Below, one piece after another: positions 34,388 to 43,407 of a stretch of 64,000 nt of DNA (the stretch's first letter is position 1; each line of letters starts with the position of its first letter). The notes below the pieces were generated by a model, which was not told where the DNA came from, did not search any database, and worked only from the letters and a program-made list of their open reading frames with translations. A program made the translations under genes and the position numbers. The stretch is from Anaerolineae bacterium (GTDB lineage Bacteria > Chloroflexota > Anaerolineae > Aggregatilineales > Phototrophicaceae), in the NCBI GenBank assembly GCA_023382675.1, contig JAHDWN010000010.1:103118-167117 (forward strand). Direction: 5' to 3'.

Positions 34388-35686
34388 TCACATGCGATCA
34401 ATAGCCCGCAGCTCACGTTGCAGTTCGTGCAGATGTTTGTGGTATTCGACCTCGATGGTGTGCCGCGCCGAACGCAGAAACTGGCGGTTGCGTGCTGATA
34501 CTTCGTGTGCAATCTGGTCGCGCATGTCATCTGGCGGATCATAGCGTCCAGTGATGAATGCGGCTGCGAGCTGACTGTGAAGATCCGCCAGCGGCCAGAT
34601 GCAGCCGAGCGGCTGCACCAGCCCCACGAAAAACAGGCTGGGGTGGTCGGGATGAAACATCCGCTTGTACAGCGGTACGTCACCGTCTGAGTAGTCGATA
34701 AATGCCTTATCGAAGAATGGATGGCTGATGCGAAAGCCTGTTGCGGCCACCACCACGTCATAATCTTCGACGGTGCCATCCACGAAATGTACAGTTTTGC
34801 CGTCGAAGCGTGCGATATCCTTGCGTGGATGAATCTTGCCGTGGCGCAGAAAATAGAGCAGTTCCGAATTCATCGTCAGGTGCTGTGACAGAATGCCGTG
34901 TTTGGGGCGCACCAATCCGTAGTCCGCGTAGTCACCCACAGCGATCCACAGCGACAGTTTCAGCAGCGGTTTGCGTACAAAATCAGGCAGCCAGATCGCG
35001 AAACTGTTCAATACGTCCGCAGGTTTGCCGATGAGCAGCTTAGGGACAATGTACTGGCCGTGACGCATACTGATCGCCGTGAAGGCTGAGATGCGGCTGG
35101 TTTCGACCGCAATATCACACCCGGAATTGCCCGCGCCTATCACCAACACCCGCCTGTTCCGAAACGGTTCTGCCGTTTTGTAAGCATGTGAGTGAAGCAT
35201 GTCACCGGTGAACTCGCCCGGATAATGCGGGTAGCGCGGATCCCAGTGATGCCCATTGGCGACGATCAAATAGTCGAAGTATTCGACGCTGCCGTCATTC
35301 AGTGTGATCTTCCAGGTTTCGTCCGCTTGTTTCTCGGCATGGGTCACTTCAGTGTTGAAGCGAATGAATTGGATCACGCCAAAGTGTTCGGCATATCCCT
35401 GGAAGTATGCCAGCATTTGCTTGTGTGATGGATAGTCCGGGTAATCATCGGGCAGCGGGTAATCTTCGTACTGCGAGAGCGCCTTTGACGAAATGATATG
35501 CGTCGTCTCGTACACGCTCGAATGGCTCAGGTGGGGCGAAAACACCCAGTTCCCACCCACCTGATCGCCTCGCTCGTAGACGACGACATTGCGCAACCCG
35601 GCCTGGAGCAAATTCTTTGCTGCTGTGATGCCGGACGGCCCGGCACCGATCACACATGCACGGGCGGTTACATCGCGTTTCATCAT
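34388..35686 (-). CDS. Flavin-containing monooxygenase
   Basis: A 432-residue protein with an FAD dinucleotide motif at the start (VIGAGPSGITAAKNL), the group B monooxygenase fingerprint near residue 165 (EFTGDMLHSHAYK), an NADPH motif (VLVIGAGNSGCDIA) and the C-terminal ATGFRISHPFF segment. Such enzymes oxygenate S or N atoms, or ketones in Baeyer-Villiger reactions. The substrate is not evident. It appears to be transcribed alone, separated by 45 bases from the transglutaminase operon end. Confidence 0.88.
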   Translation of the reverse strand: MMKRDVTARACVIGAGPSGITAAKNLLQAGLRNVVVYERGDQVGGNWVFSPHLSHSSVYETTHIISSKALSQYEDYPLPDDYPDYPSHKQMLAYFQGYAEHFGVIQFIRFNTEVTHAEKQADETWKITLNDGSVEYFDYLIVANGHHWDPRYPHYPGEFTGDMLHSHAYKTAEPFRNRRVLVIGAGNSGCDIAVETSRISAFTAISMRHGQYIVPKLLIGKPADVLNSFAIWLPDFVRKPLLKLSLWIAVGDYADYGLVRPKHGILSQHLTMNSELLYFLRHGKIHPRKDIARFDGKTVHFVDGTVEDYDVVVAATGFRISHPFFDKAFIDYSDGDVPLYKRMFHPDHPSLFFVGLVQPLGCIWPLADLHSQLAAAFITGRYDPPDDMRDQIAHEVSARNRQFLRSARHTIEVEYHKHLHELQRELRAIDRM

Positions 35687-35731
35687 CCGTCTCTAAACTG
35701 ATACACCAACGGGTATCGCCGTCCGAGAATG

Positions 35732-38185
35732 TTATTTCCGCCGTCGCCACGGCATCAGACTGCGCAGCCAGCGTCCCAGGATGCTGCCCCGCACTTCTTG
35801 CCAGGCGTGATTCGCAACGTCATAGCGCGATTCTTCCAGTTCCTCGGCAATCGGCGGCGCGTACTTCTCGGTCACGTAGAGCCGGGTAATCGCGTTGATT
35901 GGTGGCTCAGCCGCCGGTAAATCGCGCACGATCCGGTTGCGCCTCTCTTCCGGTGTTTCCTCCGGGCCGAGATTGATGCCGATCAATCTCAAATACCGCT
36001 CAACCCGTGCATAAGCCCGAACAATCGGATTCATCCCGCGCATTCCGCGCCATTCCCAGTACCAGTAGATGAACAGGATCGCGGCGGCGATAATCGCCAG
36101 GAGCAGCAGTCCCAACAAGGCAGCGCCAATCGCTGAGACGATGAAGCCCAGCGGATCGCGCGGCTGTGGCCGCAGGGGCGGTGGCAGCGTCGGCACGATC
36201 GCAGGTGTCGGCGTCGGTGTCGGCGCGTTCGTCGGTGCAGTCGTCGCCGTGAGCTGCAATTGCTGCTGCGGCGTCTGTTCCGGTGAGCCGGGGGTCGGTG
36301 TCGAAGTCGGCGTTGGGGTCGGCGAAGGTGTGGGGGTGGCACTCGGCAGCGCGCGCGTCGGCGTCGGTTGCTGTTCGACGTAATCGGCATCACCCCGGTT
36401 GATTTCGGCTTGGGCTGAAGTTGGCTCGAACTCGACCCAACCATAGCCGGGGAAGTACGCCTCGACCCAGGTGTGGGCATCTCTCTCGCGGACGACGAAC
36501 GCTTGTTGTTCTGTGTCCCATTGTCCCTGAGCGAAGCCTGCCACCATCCGCGCGGGTACCCCCAGATGTCGCAGCATTACGACCATGGCCGATGCGTAAT
36601 AGTTGCAGTATCCCTGGCGCAGATCGAACAGCATCCAATCGACCGAGTCCTGACCCACCGGGGGGGTCGGGATGGCTTCGTTGTAGGTGATATTCTGCCG
36701 CAGCCACTTTTCGACCGCGCGCGCCTTATCATACGGTGTGAGTGCATTGGCGTCTGCCACAATCTGATCGGCCAGCGCCAGCGTGCGCTCGGTCGCGCTC
36801 CCCGGCACATGCAGATAGAAGCGCGCTATTTCGTCGGGATATATGTCCGGCGCAGCCCGCAGTTGATCTGCATTTGCGTTGTTCATCAAGCTGACGACGG
36901 CGTACGACTCGCCGCGATAGAGCACGTGATACGGACGGATCACCGAAATGAACATCGTGTCGGCGAGATCCCCGTCTACGCCATAGCGCAGGTCAGTCCG
37001 TGTCGCCAGATCCACGCGCAGAGGTTGAGGCGCGGTGTATACCAGGCGCGACGCGTTCAAGGCGATGGTGTAGGTCTGCTGCACCGGTACGCGTGCGCCA
37101 TCGACGTATGGCTCGTTCACGATATCCAGCGGTGCTTCCGGATCGGTCAGGCGGGTTGTCGCCGCCGATGTCCAGACGCCGCCTTCGTAGTTGTCAAATA
37201 CCCGCGACCGCCAGTAGTAACGCCGGTTCGGAGGTGCGTTGACCAGCATGACAAGCTGTTCGCCCAGCCGGATCGCGCCGCCGAGCTGTAACGAGTCGCC
37301 GCCATAATAGTCGGTCGTCGCAGGCCCTTGCAGATCGCCGGTCACGAACAGACGGCTCCACATCTCCGCCAGTTGCCGCATCGAGTCTTGCTGCAAGAAC
37401 TGCTGGAAGCTGTTCAGGCGCTCCTGCAAATTGCCGGTCGGAATCAGCCAGGCGAAGATCAAGGTCAGCAGCGCCAGCACACCACCCACACGCAGGAATT
37501 CGCGTCGCAGCCGCTTGGGCACGCGAATGCCGTTGACGTACCAGTCCCATTCCCGCGCTTCAAGGTGCGAGCGCACCAGCAGCAGCAGCGACAGAAAAAC
37601 GAAGGCGAGCAGGTAGATATTGACGTCGCGTTCGCCCTGATAATAGATGTTGTTGGCGACCAGGATCAGACCTGGCGGCAGCACTGCCCGCCACACGCGG
37701 TCGATCCTGAATACGTGCCACGAAATGTTGTAGCCGAGGAACCAGAACAGACTCGCGACCAGCAGCGTGAACACCAGATCGTCGGGGTTGACCCCACCCG
37801 AAAAGATGTCGATGACCCACTGCGAGAAACGCTGAAAGATGGAAGATAACCCCTGCGCGAAACTGCCGGGTTGATTCAGCGCCGCCACCAGCAGCACCGT
37901 GCCAAAGCCGTACAGCCCGCCGATCAGAAGCGAGAAGAACTCGTTGTACTGGCTGCGCGCCAGCAAAAAGCCGAACAGCACACTCAGCGCAGACACCGGG
38001 ATCATGATCCGGATGGAGAGATTCCAGCCGGTCGCGTCCAGCGCCAGCGCTGGCACGATCAAGAGTGCGACACAGGCGATCAATGACGTCAGATCGCCGG
38101 GCGAAAACAAAGTTCGCCAATAATTCAGAATTCGTTGTCGCCAACTCGGAGATGAAGTCGCAGCACGTTTGCTGATTGTCGCCAT
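35732..38185 (-). CDS. TgpA-like membrane transglutaminase-domain protein
   Basis: An 817-residue protein. Several N-terminal spans (DUF3488-like, to about residue 260) are followed by an extracytoplasmic region with a transglutaminase core: Cys in LRQGYCNYYASAMV, His in RERDAHTWVEAYF and Asp/Glu in GWVEFEPTS, so the triad is intact. A Thr/Pro-rich linker (about 615-690) leads to one more span and a C-terminal DUF4129-like cytoplasmic part. The start at 38185 follows GAGG. Related proteins are often next to MoxR and DUF58 genes, but these are missing here. It may cross-link or cut proteins outside the membrane. Confidence 0.85.
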   Translation of the reverse strand: MATISKRAATSSPSWRQRILNYWRTLFSPGDLTSLIACVALLIVPALALDATGWNLSIRIMIPVSALSVLFGFLLARSQYNEFFSLLIGGLYGFGTVLLVAALNQPGSFAQGLSSIFQRFSQWVIDIFSGGVNPDDLVFTLLVASLFWFLGYNISWHVFRIDRVWRAVLPPGLILVANNIYYQGERDVNIYLLAFVFLSLLLLVRSHLEAREWDWYVNGIRVPKRLRREFLRVGGVLALLTLIFAWLIPTGNLQERLNSFQQFLQQDSMRQLAEMWSRLFVTGDLQGPATTDYYGGDSLQLGGAIRLGEQLVMLVNAPPNRRYYWRSRVFDNYEGGVWTSAATTRLTDPEAPLDIVNEPYVDGARVPVQQTYTIALNASRLVYTAPQPLRVDLATRTDLRYGVDGDLADTMFISVIRPYHVLYRGESYAVVSLMNNANADQLRAAPDIYPDEIARFYLHVPGSATERTLALADQIVADANALTPYDKARAVEKWLRQNITYNEAIPTPPVGQDSVDWMLFDLRQGYCNYYASAMVVMLRHLGVPARMVAGFAQGQWDTEQQAFVVRERDAHTWVEAYFPGYGWVEFEPTSAQAEINRGDADYVEQQPTPTRALPSATPTPSPTPTPTSTPTPGSPEQTPQQQLQLTATTAPTNAPTPTPTPAIVPTLPPPLRPQPRDPLGFIVSAIGAALLGLLLLAIIAAAILFIYWYWEWRGMRGMNPIVRAYARVERYLRLIGINLGPEETPEERRNRIVRDLPAAEPPINAITRLYVTEKYAPPIAEELEESRYDVANHAWQEVRGSILGRWLRSLMPWRRRK

Positions 38186-38287
38186 GCATACCTCGCGTAA
38201 AAGCGGACGGGGCGCTTGCAACGCCCTGTCCCCTTTCGTCATTGTAAAAGCGAACCGAACCCCTGGCAACCCACGTTCAGCGAACGC

Positions 38288-38725
38288 TCAGACAGGCTTG
38301 TGAAGCATGTGACCGGTTGCACTTTGCCCGCGCATACGCCGTATAGCCAGGAACTGCCAGGTGGCGAATAGATCAACGATCACTGCTATCGCGATCACGA
38401 GCGCGCGCCCTTCTGCGGTCAGCGGGAACGGATCGGCGAGCAGCAGCAAGATGCTCATGACGATCCAGGCGAGATTGAGCATCATGGTCGTCACCGGCAG
38501 CCTGCGCGTGACCGGGCGTGTCGAAGCAATGCCAAACAATCCCGCGCCATAGATGATCAGGCCGACGGCTACGAACGTGAGCAACTCAACCGGTTTGATG
38601 CCCGTCCATTGGGACAGGCTTCCCGCCGCAAGCACGCCGATCAACCCGCTCGCCGCGCAAAACAAACCATCTGCCTGTGCAGCAAGCCGTGCGAAACTAC
38701 CTTCGTTCGTCATCTGCTGTGTCAT
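38288..38725 (-). CDS. Four-span membrane protein, 145 aa
   Basis: Hydrophobic segments lie near residues 22-38, 46-68, 80-97 and 107-125, separated by short loops (TRPVTRR is cytoplasmic by the positive-inside rule). The protein resembles small integral membrane proteins of unknown function; the pattern of LLTFVAVGLIIYGAGLF and RALVIAIAVIVDLFATWQ fits a DoxX-like or SPW-like bundle, but I cannot assign a family. It follows the long membrane gene at 38819 on the same strand. Confidence 0.6.
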   Translation of the reverse strand: MTQQMTNEGSFARLAAQADGLFCAASGLIGVLAAGSLSQWTGIKPVELLTFVAVGLIIYGAGLFGIASTRPVTRRLPVTTMMLNLAWIVMSILLLLADPFPLTAEGRALVIAIAVIVDLFATWQFLAIRRMRGQSATGHMLHKPV

Positions 38726-38818
38726 GCGATTCTCTCCAGAATGCAGCCCAAACGATGACCGTATCCTGGCCGAAAACCTGCTGCCATGACCACGAAAAAG
38801 ACTGCCAAAGACTGCCAG

Positions 38819-40204
38819 TTAGCCGCCGCGCTCGCGCAGATCCTGTGCGATCAACCGGGCAGCGGCGGTCTGCCAGTTGTGGAGTGTGCGTTCCGGCACG
38901 GAGGTGCGAAACCAATCGAGCGCTGCGCGATCACTTTCGCTCAACTCGTCGTCGTGATAACGGCTGAAGGGTTTTAGGCCGCGCACATACGGATAATAGA
39001 CGGCGTTGAAGTGACGCCAGGCATCGCTCGTGCCGGACGCGCCATCTCCCGTGGGTTTCAGTCGCTCAATGCTCTCGATCAGCAGCTTTCGTAGTTCCAG
39101 TGCGCGGTCGAGGCTGTTGTTATGCGCGCCGCGCGCGTTCAGCCGCTGCTCGATGATCGGCAGGCGAGTCAGCGGGCTGGTAGTCAACCGGCTCAGGCTG
39201 CTCATGTGACTCAGGGCCCGGCGAGTCAACCGCGCGAATGTTTCGTCATCCAAGGCTGCCAGGTTGGTGCGTGTGTCGATGCGGGTGAATGCGTCTGCAG
39301 CATCACGCAGCGAGTCGTTGGCGCTGCGTTCAACGCGATCCCCTACCAGTCTGTCGAACAGTTTCTGCAGAGGAGTCACGAACATCTGGAACGCAATCGC
39401 TGCGGCAGTGACACCGTGGAGCAGGAGCGTCATAGCCGATCTCCATGCCTCCGCGCTATCAGAGACGGAGTGCAGCATCACCAGCATCACCTGCCCGGCG
39501 ATCAGCACCACCGCCACGACCGAGGCAGCGAGCGAACGCCGCAAATCCGGCGGTAGCGTTTCGCCTTCCTCAAAAGCATCCAGCCAGGCAACCGCCCACC
39601 CCAGCAGCAGCAGGTCGAAACCGATGGCCGCCAGCGCCAGGTCTGAATCGCTGTCAATCAAATTGGTGGTTTGCAGGAGCAGCCAACCTGTGCTCAGCCC
39701 GAAGAACAGGCAGACAACCAGGATCGCGCTCCACGGGCGCTTATGGGCACTTGCCCGACAGACACGCCAAACGAGCACCAGCGCCGCGGCTTGTGCCAAT
39801 ATGCTCAGCGCAAGTGAAAGGTTGATCGTCCGGGTGGCTCCGCCGCTTCTCAAGATGGCGTTGCCGAACGCGACCAACACTGCGCCACCGAGCACATAGG
39901 GGGTATATGACTGCAATCGTCGGCTGATTAGATCGTCTTCTGGCAACAGATATGCTGCTGCAAAGCACCAGAAGATACCGGGCAGTGGCAGCAAGGCCGC
40001 CGTCAATGGCGTAATGCCTGTGCCAGGCGCGGCTGTCTCCAGTCTGGGTAGGGCCAGGCTGATGGCGTAGGCAATCAGTCCGAGACCCGTGAGCGATAAA
40101 CCCCATTTGGCTGTGCCGCCTCGCCGGATCAAGGCCATGCCCAGCCACAGCGTTAGCGCATACAACACGTATGAAAGTAGGAGTCCGCTCAAACAGCACC
40201 CCAT
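38819..40204 (-). CDS. Multi-span membrane protein with helical cytoplasmic tail
   Basis: A 461-residue protein with about eight spans in the first 285 residues, in a layout like the sensor part of membrane-bound signalling proteins. About 175 cytoplasmic, mostly helical residues follow (DRLVGDRVERSANDSLRDAADAF...). I see no kinase, cyclase or HTH motif in the tail. It is transcribed divergently from rnpB, with 34 bases between its start and the first base of the RNA. The role is unknown. Confidence 0.65.
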   Translation of the reverse strand: MGCCLSGLLLSYVLYALTLWLGMALIRRGGTAKWGLSLTGLGLIAYAISLALPRLETAAPGTGITPLTAALLPLPGIFWCFAAAYLLPEDDLISRRLQSYTPYVLGGAVLVAFGNAILRSGGATRTINLSLALSILAQAAALVLVWRVCRASAHKRPWSAILVVCLFFGLSTGWLLLQTTNLIDSDSDLALAAIGFDLLLLGWAVAWLDAFEEGETLPPDLRRSLAASVVAVVLIAGQVMLVMLHSVSDSAEAWRSAMTLLLHGVTAAAIAFQMFVTPLQKLFDRLVGDRVERSANDSLRDAADAFTRIDTRTNLAALDDETFARLTRRALSHMSSLSRLTTSPLTRLPIIEQRLNARGAHNNSLDRALELRKLLIESIERLKPTGDGASGTSDAWRHFNAVYYPYVRGLKPFSRYHDDELSESDRAALDWFRTSVPERTLHNWQTAAARLIAQDLRERGG

Positions 40205-40223
40205 CCGAACATCTGACCTGATC

Positions 40224-40232
40224 TGCTATAAT
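40224..40232 (+). promoter_or_regulatory. Extended -10 promoter of rnpB
   Basis: TGC directly precedes a perfect TATAAT (40227-40232). The predicted transcription start seven bases after the -10 box is G40239, which is exactly the first base of the RNase P P1 helix. There is no good -35 box, as is common for extended -10 promoters. Confidence 0.8.
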
Positions 40233-40238
40233 GATAAC

Positions 40239-40608
40239 GTGTCTAAGCAGACCGGGTGATCGCGGCTCGGCTTTGTCCGGGCTGAGGAAAGTCCGCTCTC
40301 CACAGGGCAACGGTGCCGGCTAACGGCCGGGCGGGGCGACCCGACGGATAGTGCAACAGAGAAGGACATTGCCTCGCGCAAGCGGGGCGAGGGTGAAACG
40401 GTGGTGTAAGAGACCACCAGCGCCGGCAGTAATGTCGGCGGCTTGGCAAACCCCACCGGGAGCAAGGCAAAGCAGGCGCATTGGGGCGGCCCGTCCCGCA
40501 AAAAGCGCCGGGTATGCCGCATGACCGCCGGAGCAATCCGCGCGGCTAGAGAGATGATCGCCGCCTCGCAAGAGGCACAGAAAGCGGCTTACAGGTTCGC
40601 TTAGGCAC
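40239..40608 (+). ncRNA. rnpB: RNase P RNA (type A)
   Basis: The catalytic RNA that removes 5' leaders from tRNA precursors. The universal core is clear: GAGGAAAGTCCG (CR-I, 40290-40301), the GTGCAACAGAGA segment, GGGTGAAACGGTGGTGTAAGAGACCACC, ACCCCACCGGGAGCAAGGC and the terminal GCGGCTTACAG (P4 partner). The P1 helix closes between GTGTCTAAGC at 40239-40248 and GCTTAGGCAC at 40599-40608, with a G-U pair at its fourth step. The length of about 370 bases is normal. The last 28 or so bases belong to the attachment site of the element that follows, so the mobile element supplies part of the mature 3' end. Confidence 0.95.
40581..40604 (+). repeat. attL core: rnpB 3' end, left copy of 24-bp direct repeat
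   Basis: The 24-bp block starts AAAGCGGCTTACAG and ends GCTTAG. It is identical at 62083-62106. Similarity goes on after the core with single mismatches: G then CACACC, then G at this end; T then CACACC, then A at the other end. Lying within rnpB, the left copy completes the functional RNA. The short palindrome TACACTGTGTA (40619-40629) between the core and the integrase stop may be an arm site. Confidence 0.92.
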
Positions 40609-40629
40609 ACCGACATTCTACACTGTGTA

Positions 40630-41502
40630 CTACTCACTCAGGATGTGTTTTTCAGCAGCTCCCCGGAGATGATCCGGGGAGACGTGCAAATAGACCAACG
40701 TCGTCTTGATGTCTTTGTGTCCGAGCATCTTTTGCACGTCAAAGATGCTCACACCGCGTTTCACCAGATGAGTCGCGTAGCTGTGCCGGATCGTGTGCGG
40801 TGTTACCCACGTCGGCAAGCCACAGCACCGGGCGTGATGATTGAACTGAATGCGAAACGCCTTAGGCGACCATTGCCCGCTAGGAATGCCAGGCAATACC
40901 AGATCAGCAGCCGCCCTCCCTTCCATCTGAGCCTTGAGAAGCCCGTGCAAAGCATCAGGCAGCGGCAACACACGCTCGCCGTCTGCTTTGCTGCCACGGA
41001 TCGCGATCAGACGATCCTGCAGCATAACATCTCTCACACGTAAATTCAGTACCTCAGACCGACGCAAGCCCAACAGCGCCAGCAACCGCCAGGCGCATTC
41101 GTTGCGCTGCCTCATAGCCATGAAGCGGCTAGAATCTGGCGTTTCGGCGAACTTGCGAAGATCCGACTCCTCTAACCACTTGGGCAGCGGCGGCGGGCGC
41201 TTGGGGAGCTGCAGGAATTCGACCGGGTTATCAGTAACGATCTTTTCCAGGCGTAGCCAGCGCCAGAATGTTGACCAGGCGGCCCGGTGTCGTTCAATCG
41301 TGCGGTATTTCAGCCCGCGCATGTGCAGGTGTCTGATGTAGTGGCGAAGTTGTTCAAGTGTGATGTCCGAGACATCCAACGGATACCGTTGATAGAGCAA
41401 TCGCAGGTCACTGAGATAACCTGCGATTGTCATATCTTTCAGCCCACGCTCATGGCGTAGATAGGTTTCGAACCGCGCCAGGCAGTCATTGATCGTCGGC
41501 AC
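40630..41502 (-). CDS. Tyrosine recombinase (integrase) of the element
   Basis: A 290-residue XerC/D-like site-specific recombinase with a SAM-like N-terminal DNA-binding domain (1-100) and a catalytic domain. All active-site residues are visible: R147 in GLRRSE, K172, H236 and R239 in HTIRH, H262 in LGHKDIKTT, and the nucleophile Y271. It should carry out integration and, with a helper, excision between the 24-bp att copies. Location at the element edge, pointing into attL, supports this. No separate excisionase is obvious; one of the small basic genes could serve. Its start lies 3 bases after the stop of the 176-aa gene. Confidence 0.95.
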   Translation of the reverse strand: MPTINDCLARFETYLRHERGLKDMTIAGYLSDLRLLYQRYPLDVSDITLEQLRHYIRHLHMRGLKYRTIERHRAAWSTFWRWLRLEKIVTDNPVEFLQLPKRPPPLPKWLEESDLRKFAETPDSSRFMAMRQRNECAWRLLALLGLRRSEVLNLRVRDVMLQDRLIAIRGSKADGERVLPLPDALHGLLKAQMEGRAAADLVLPGIPSGQWSPKAFRIQFNHHARCCGLPTWVTPHTIRHSYATHLVKRGVSIFDVQKMLGHKDIKTTLVYLHVSPDHLRGAAEKHILSE

Positions 41503-41505
41503 CGG

Positions 41506-42036
41506 TCAATCCTCGACGATTACGCCCTCGACGACATCGCCGACGCGAGCAGGCAGCGACGGATTCAGGTTGGGCACGTCATTGGATATCAACACCAGCT
41601 CCCCAACTGTCTTACCCGTGCCTGGGACAAGCAAGAATTGCACCAATGGCTCATAGCCAGGGGACATGATCCGCGCGGCTATTTGCGTCTTCAATTGCTC
41701 GACAATCGTGTAAAGGGCATGACGTAGGGCTTGTATCTTCTTTTGATACGTTTCACGGCGAATAGGCAAAGCAGCAACCTGCATGACGGCGGGCCTACCG
41801 CCAAACGTGAAAGTAACCTCATAGCCATAGCGTTTTTCACGGCCACTGCCGAAACTGCCCTGCAGAAATGTGGGGCCTGAGCCGCCCAAGCGGATGATGA
41901 GTTGTGCAATGTCTGTTTGTAACCTTTCGGCTGATTTTGTCGTCGCATAGCCCGGCGTAAGGTCTGCCCTGGCATCTTCAAAGTATGGAACCTTGATGCT
42001 ATTGGCTTGCATTTCCGGGGTGAAACTTGCTGGCAT
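41506..42036 (-). CDS. Hypothetical protein of the element, 176 aa
   Basis: A soluble alpha/beta protein that I do not recognise. It includes SAERLQTDIAQLIIRLGGSGPTFLQ, the strand YGYEVTFTFGGRPAVMQVAALP, and a long helix RRETYQKKIQALRHALYTIVEQLKTQ. It is positioned just upstream of the integrase (3-base gap) and is probably co-expressed with it. The shape recalls small DNA-metabolism accessory proteins, but this is not a claim of homology. Confidence 0.7.
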   Translation of the reverse strand: MPASFTPEMQANSIKVPYFEDARADLTPGYATTKSAERLQTDIAQLIIRLGGSGPTFLQGSFGSGREKRYGYEVTFTFGGRPAVMQVAALPIRRETYQKKIQALRHALYTIVEQLKTQIAARIMSPGYEPLVQFLLVPGTGKTVGELVLISNDVPNLNPSLPARVGDVVEGVIVED

Positions 42037-42084
42037 GGTTAAGCCTCATTCCTCGAATTTCGTTAGGTTTGTTGATTCTTCGCT

Positions 42085-42164
42085 CGCCAGTAAAAAGCGC
42101 GCTGGCGGGCTGCATTGTCGTCATAAATCCGGGGCCGCCCGATGTTCTCAGGCACAACCCCGGA
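42085..42164. other. Intergenic region with two inverted repeats
   Basis: The 142-base gap 42037-42178 between two minus-strand genes holds two potential hairpins: CGCCAG/CTGGCG (42085-42090 with 42102-42107) and TCCGGGG/CCCCGGA (42128-42134 with 42158-42164). Neither is followed by a T run on the minus strand. They may be processing or attenuation structures ahead of the integrase unit. Confidence 0.4.
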
Positions 42165-42178
42165 TAGCTGCCACGGCA

Positions 42179-43096
42179 CTAATTGACCACGACCGCCGCC
42201 CCGCTCACCACTGGATTGTTTAACGGGCTTGGGGCCGTCCCATGCCCGTTCACTGATAAAGGGAGCACCGCCGAATCGTCATAGGCCCATGTTTCGCGTT
42301 CCAGCTCTCGGAGCACAGCCGCTCGGCGAATATCCGTAGGCGCGTCCTCCCAACCGCGGTTTTTCTTGACGATGGCTTGCCACAATTCTGAGCGCAGCAA
42401 GGGCATAAACTCAGGATGTTTCGCCGGGTCTTTGCTGGCAACCTCCCAGACTTTCAACGCCTCAAGATAGCGATGGCTGATGTCATCCCGCCGCCGTAGA
42501 TAGGACGCGATCAGCGCCTCAAGGCGCACGGCAATGCCCAGAGTAAACACGGGCGGCATAAGTGCTACCAGCGGATCAATGCCACTTTCGAGATTCGCCT
42601 TCACAACGAATGCAGCGGCCAATGTTGCCAACAGCAGCGGGATTGAAAACCAGCGGATAACAGGTTTCCGATGGGCACGTGAAAGCGCCGTCATGGTGTG
42701 CATGGTCATGAATAGGAGCGCGGCGCTCTCAGCAAGCAAAATTGCCCCGCCTTGATGTATGCGCGCCCATGCGTCCAAGTCGATTTGAAACCCAGGCATT
42801 GCGGGTGGTTCATTCATCATCGGTTGTTCATCCGGGCGCGTGATCGAATGCGTGTAGCCTGTCTGTGCCTGGCGCGTCATGTAGGCAATAATGTGTGTGC
42901 TCGAAATCGCCAGCGCCGCCAGGAATACCACCAGGGCGATGTAATCCAGCGGCGTAGCAAGCGGCCCCATCTCACGCTTGAAGTGCTTACGCTCTGGCTT
43001 TTCGCCGATGCGCGCCTGCACGCGCTGCAGCGCCGCCGCCCGCGCCTGATCGTATTGGTTGCTAGTCAGTGGCCTTAGGTCGGTTAGGTTAGTCAT
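42179..43096 (-). CDS. Multi-span membrane protein of the element, 305 aa
   Basis: A cytoplasmic, basic N-terminus (about 1-45) is followed by hydrophobic spans near 50-75, 115-138, 148-167 and 172-193, then a soluble, charged C-terminus (about 195-305: RRRDDISHRYLEALKVWEVASKDPAKH...). It could be a replication-membrane anchor or a transfer/assembly factor like the multi-span proteins seen near FtsK-type transfer genes; neither is proven. Its start overlaps the 81-aa gene upstream by 4 bases (ATGA). Confidence 0.7.
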   Translation of the reverse strand: MTNLTDLRPLTSNQYDQARAAALQRVQARIGEKPERKHFKREMGPLATPLDYIALVVFLAALAISSTHIIAYMTRQAQTGYTHSITRPDEQPMMNEPPAMPGFQIDLDAWARIHQGGAILLAESAALLFMTMHTMTALSRAHRKPVIRWFSIPLLLATLAAAFVVKANLESGIDPLVALMPPVFTLGIAVRLEALIASYLRRRDDISHRYLEALKVWEVASKDPAKHPEFMPLLRSELWQAIVKKNRGWEDAPTDIRRAAVLRELERETWAYDDSAVLPLSVNGHGTAPSPLNNPVVSGAAVVVN

Positions 43097-43338
43097 ACTG
43101 TCACCTCATTCACAACGACTGTCCACGCCTGCGATCTTTGCTGGCGTCCATAGATCCTGCATTCCTCGTGATAGCGCCTTTTCAGTTCGTGGAGCGCCCG
43201 CATTTCGGCGTCGGCACAATCATCAGCCCACAGAAGCAACCGCCCGCTTTTGCCCGTGCTGAGGCTATGCCAAAGAACAACATAGCGCTTCACTTCGCCG
43301 ATCACCTCATAATCCGAACTTGTGTTAATATCGATCAT
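43093..43338 (-). CDS. Hypothetical protein of the element, 81 aa
   Basis: A small soluble alpha/beta protein (YEVIGEVKRYVVLWHSLSTG, then ALHELKRRYHEECR). The ATG at 43338 is chosen because GGAGG lies 8 bases before it; the frame extends 5 codons upstream. Translationally coupled to the membrane protein that follows. No family recognised. Confidence 0.65.
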   Translation of the reverse strand: MIDINTSSDYEVIGEVKRYVVLWHSLSTGKSGRLLLWADDCADAEMRALHELKRRYHEECRIYGRQQRSQAWTVVVNEVTV

Positions 43339-43407
43339 GGTAGAGACCTCCAAATTTCTACCTGGCGGGCGGATCGGTTCCAGCGATCCGCCCGTGCTTT
43401 TGAATAT

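Noticed and set aside
36473-37291. Open frame of 272 codons opposite the transglutaminase gene
   Set aside because: The catalytic Cys/His/Asp motifs on the minus strand prove which strand codes.
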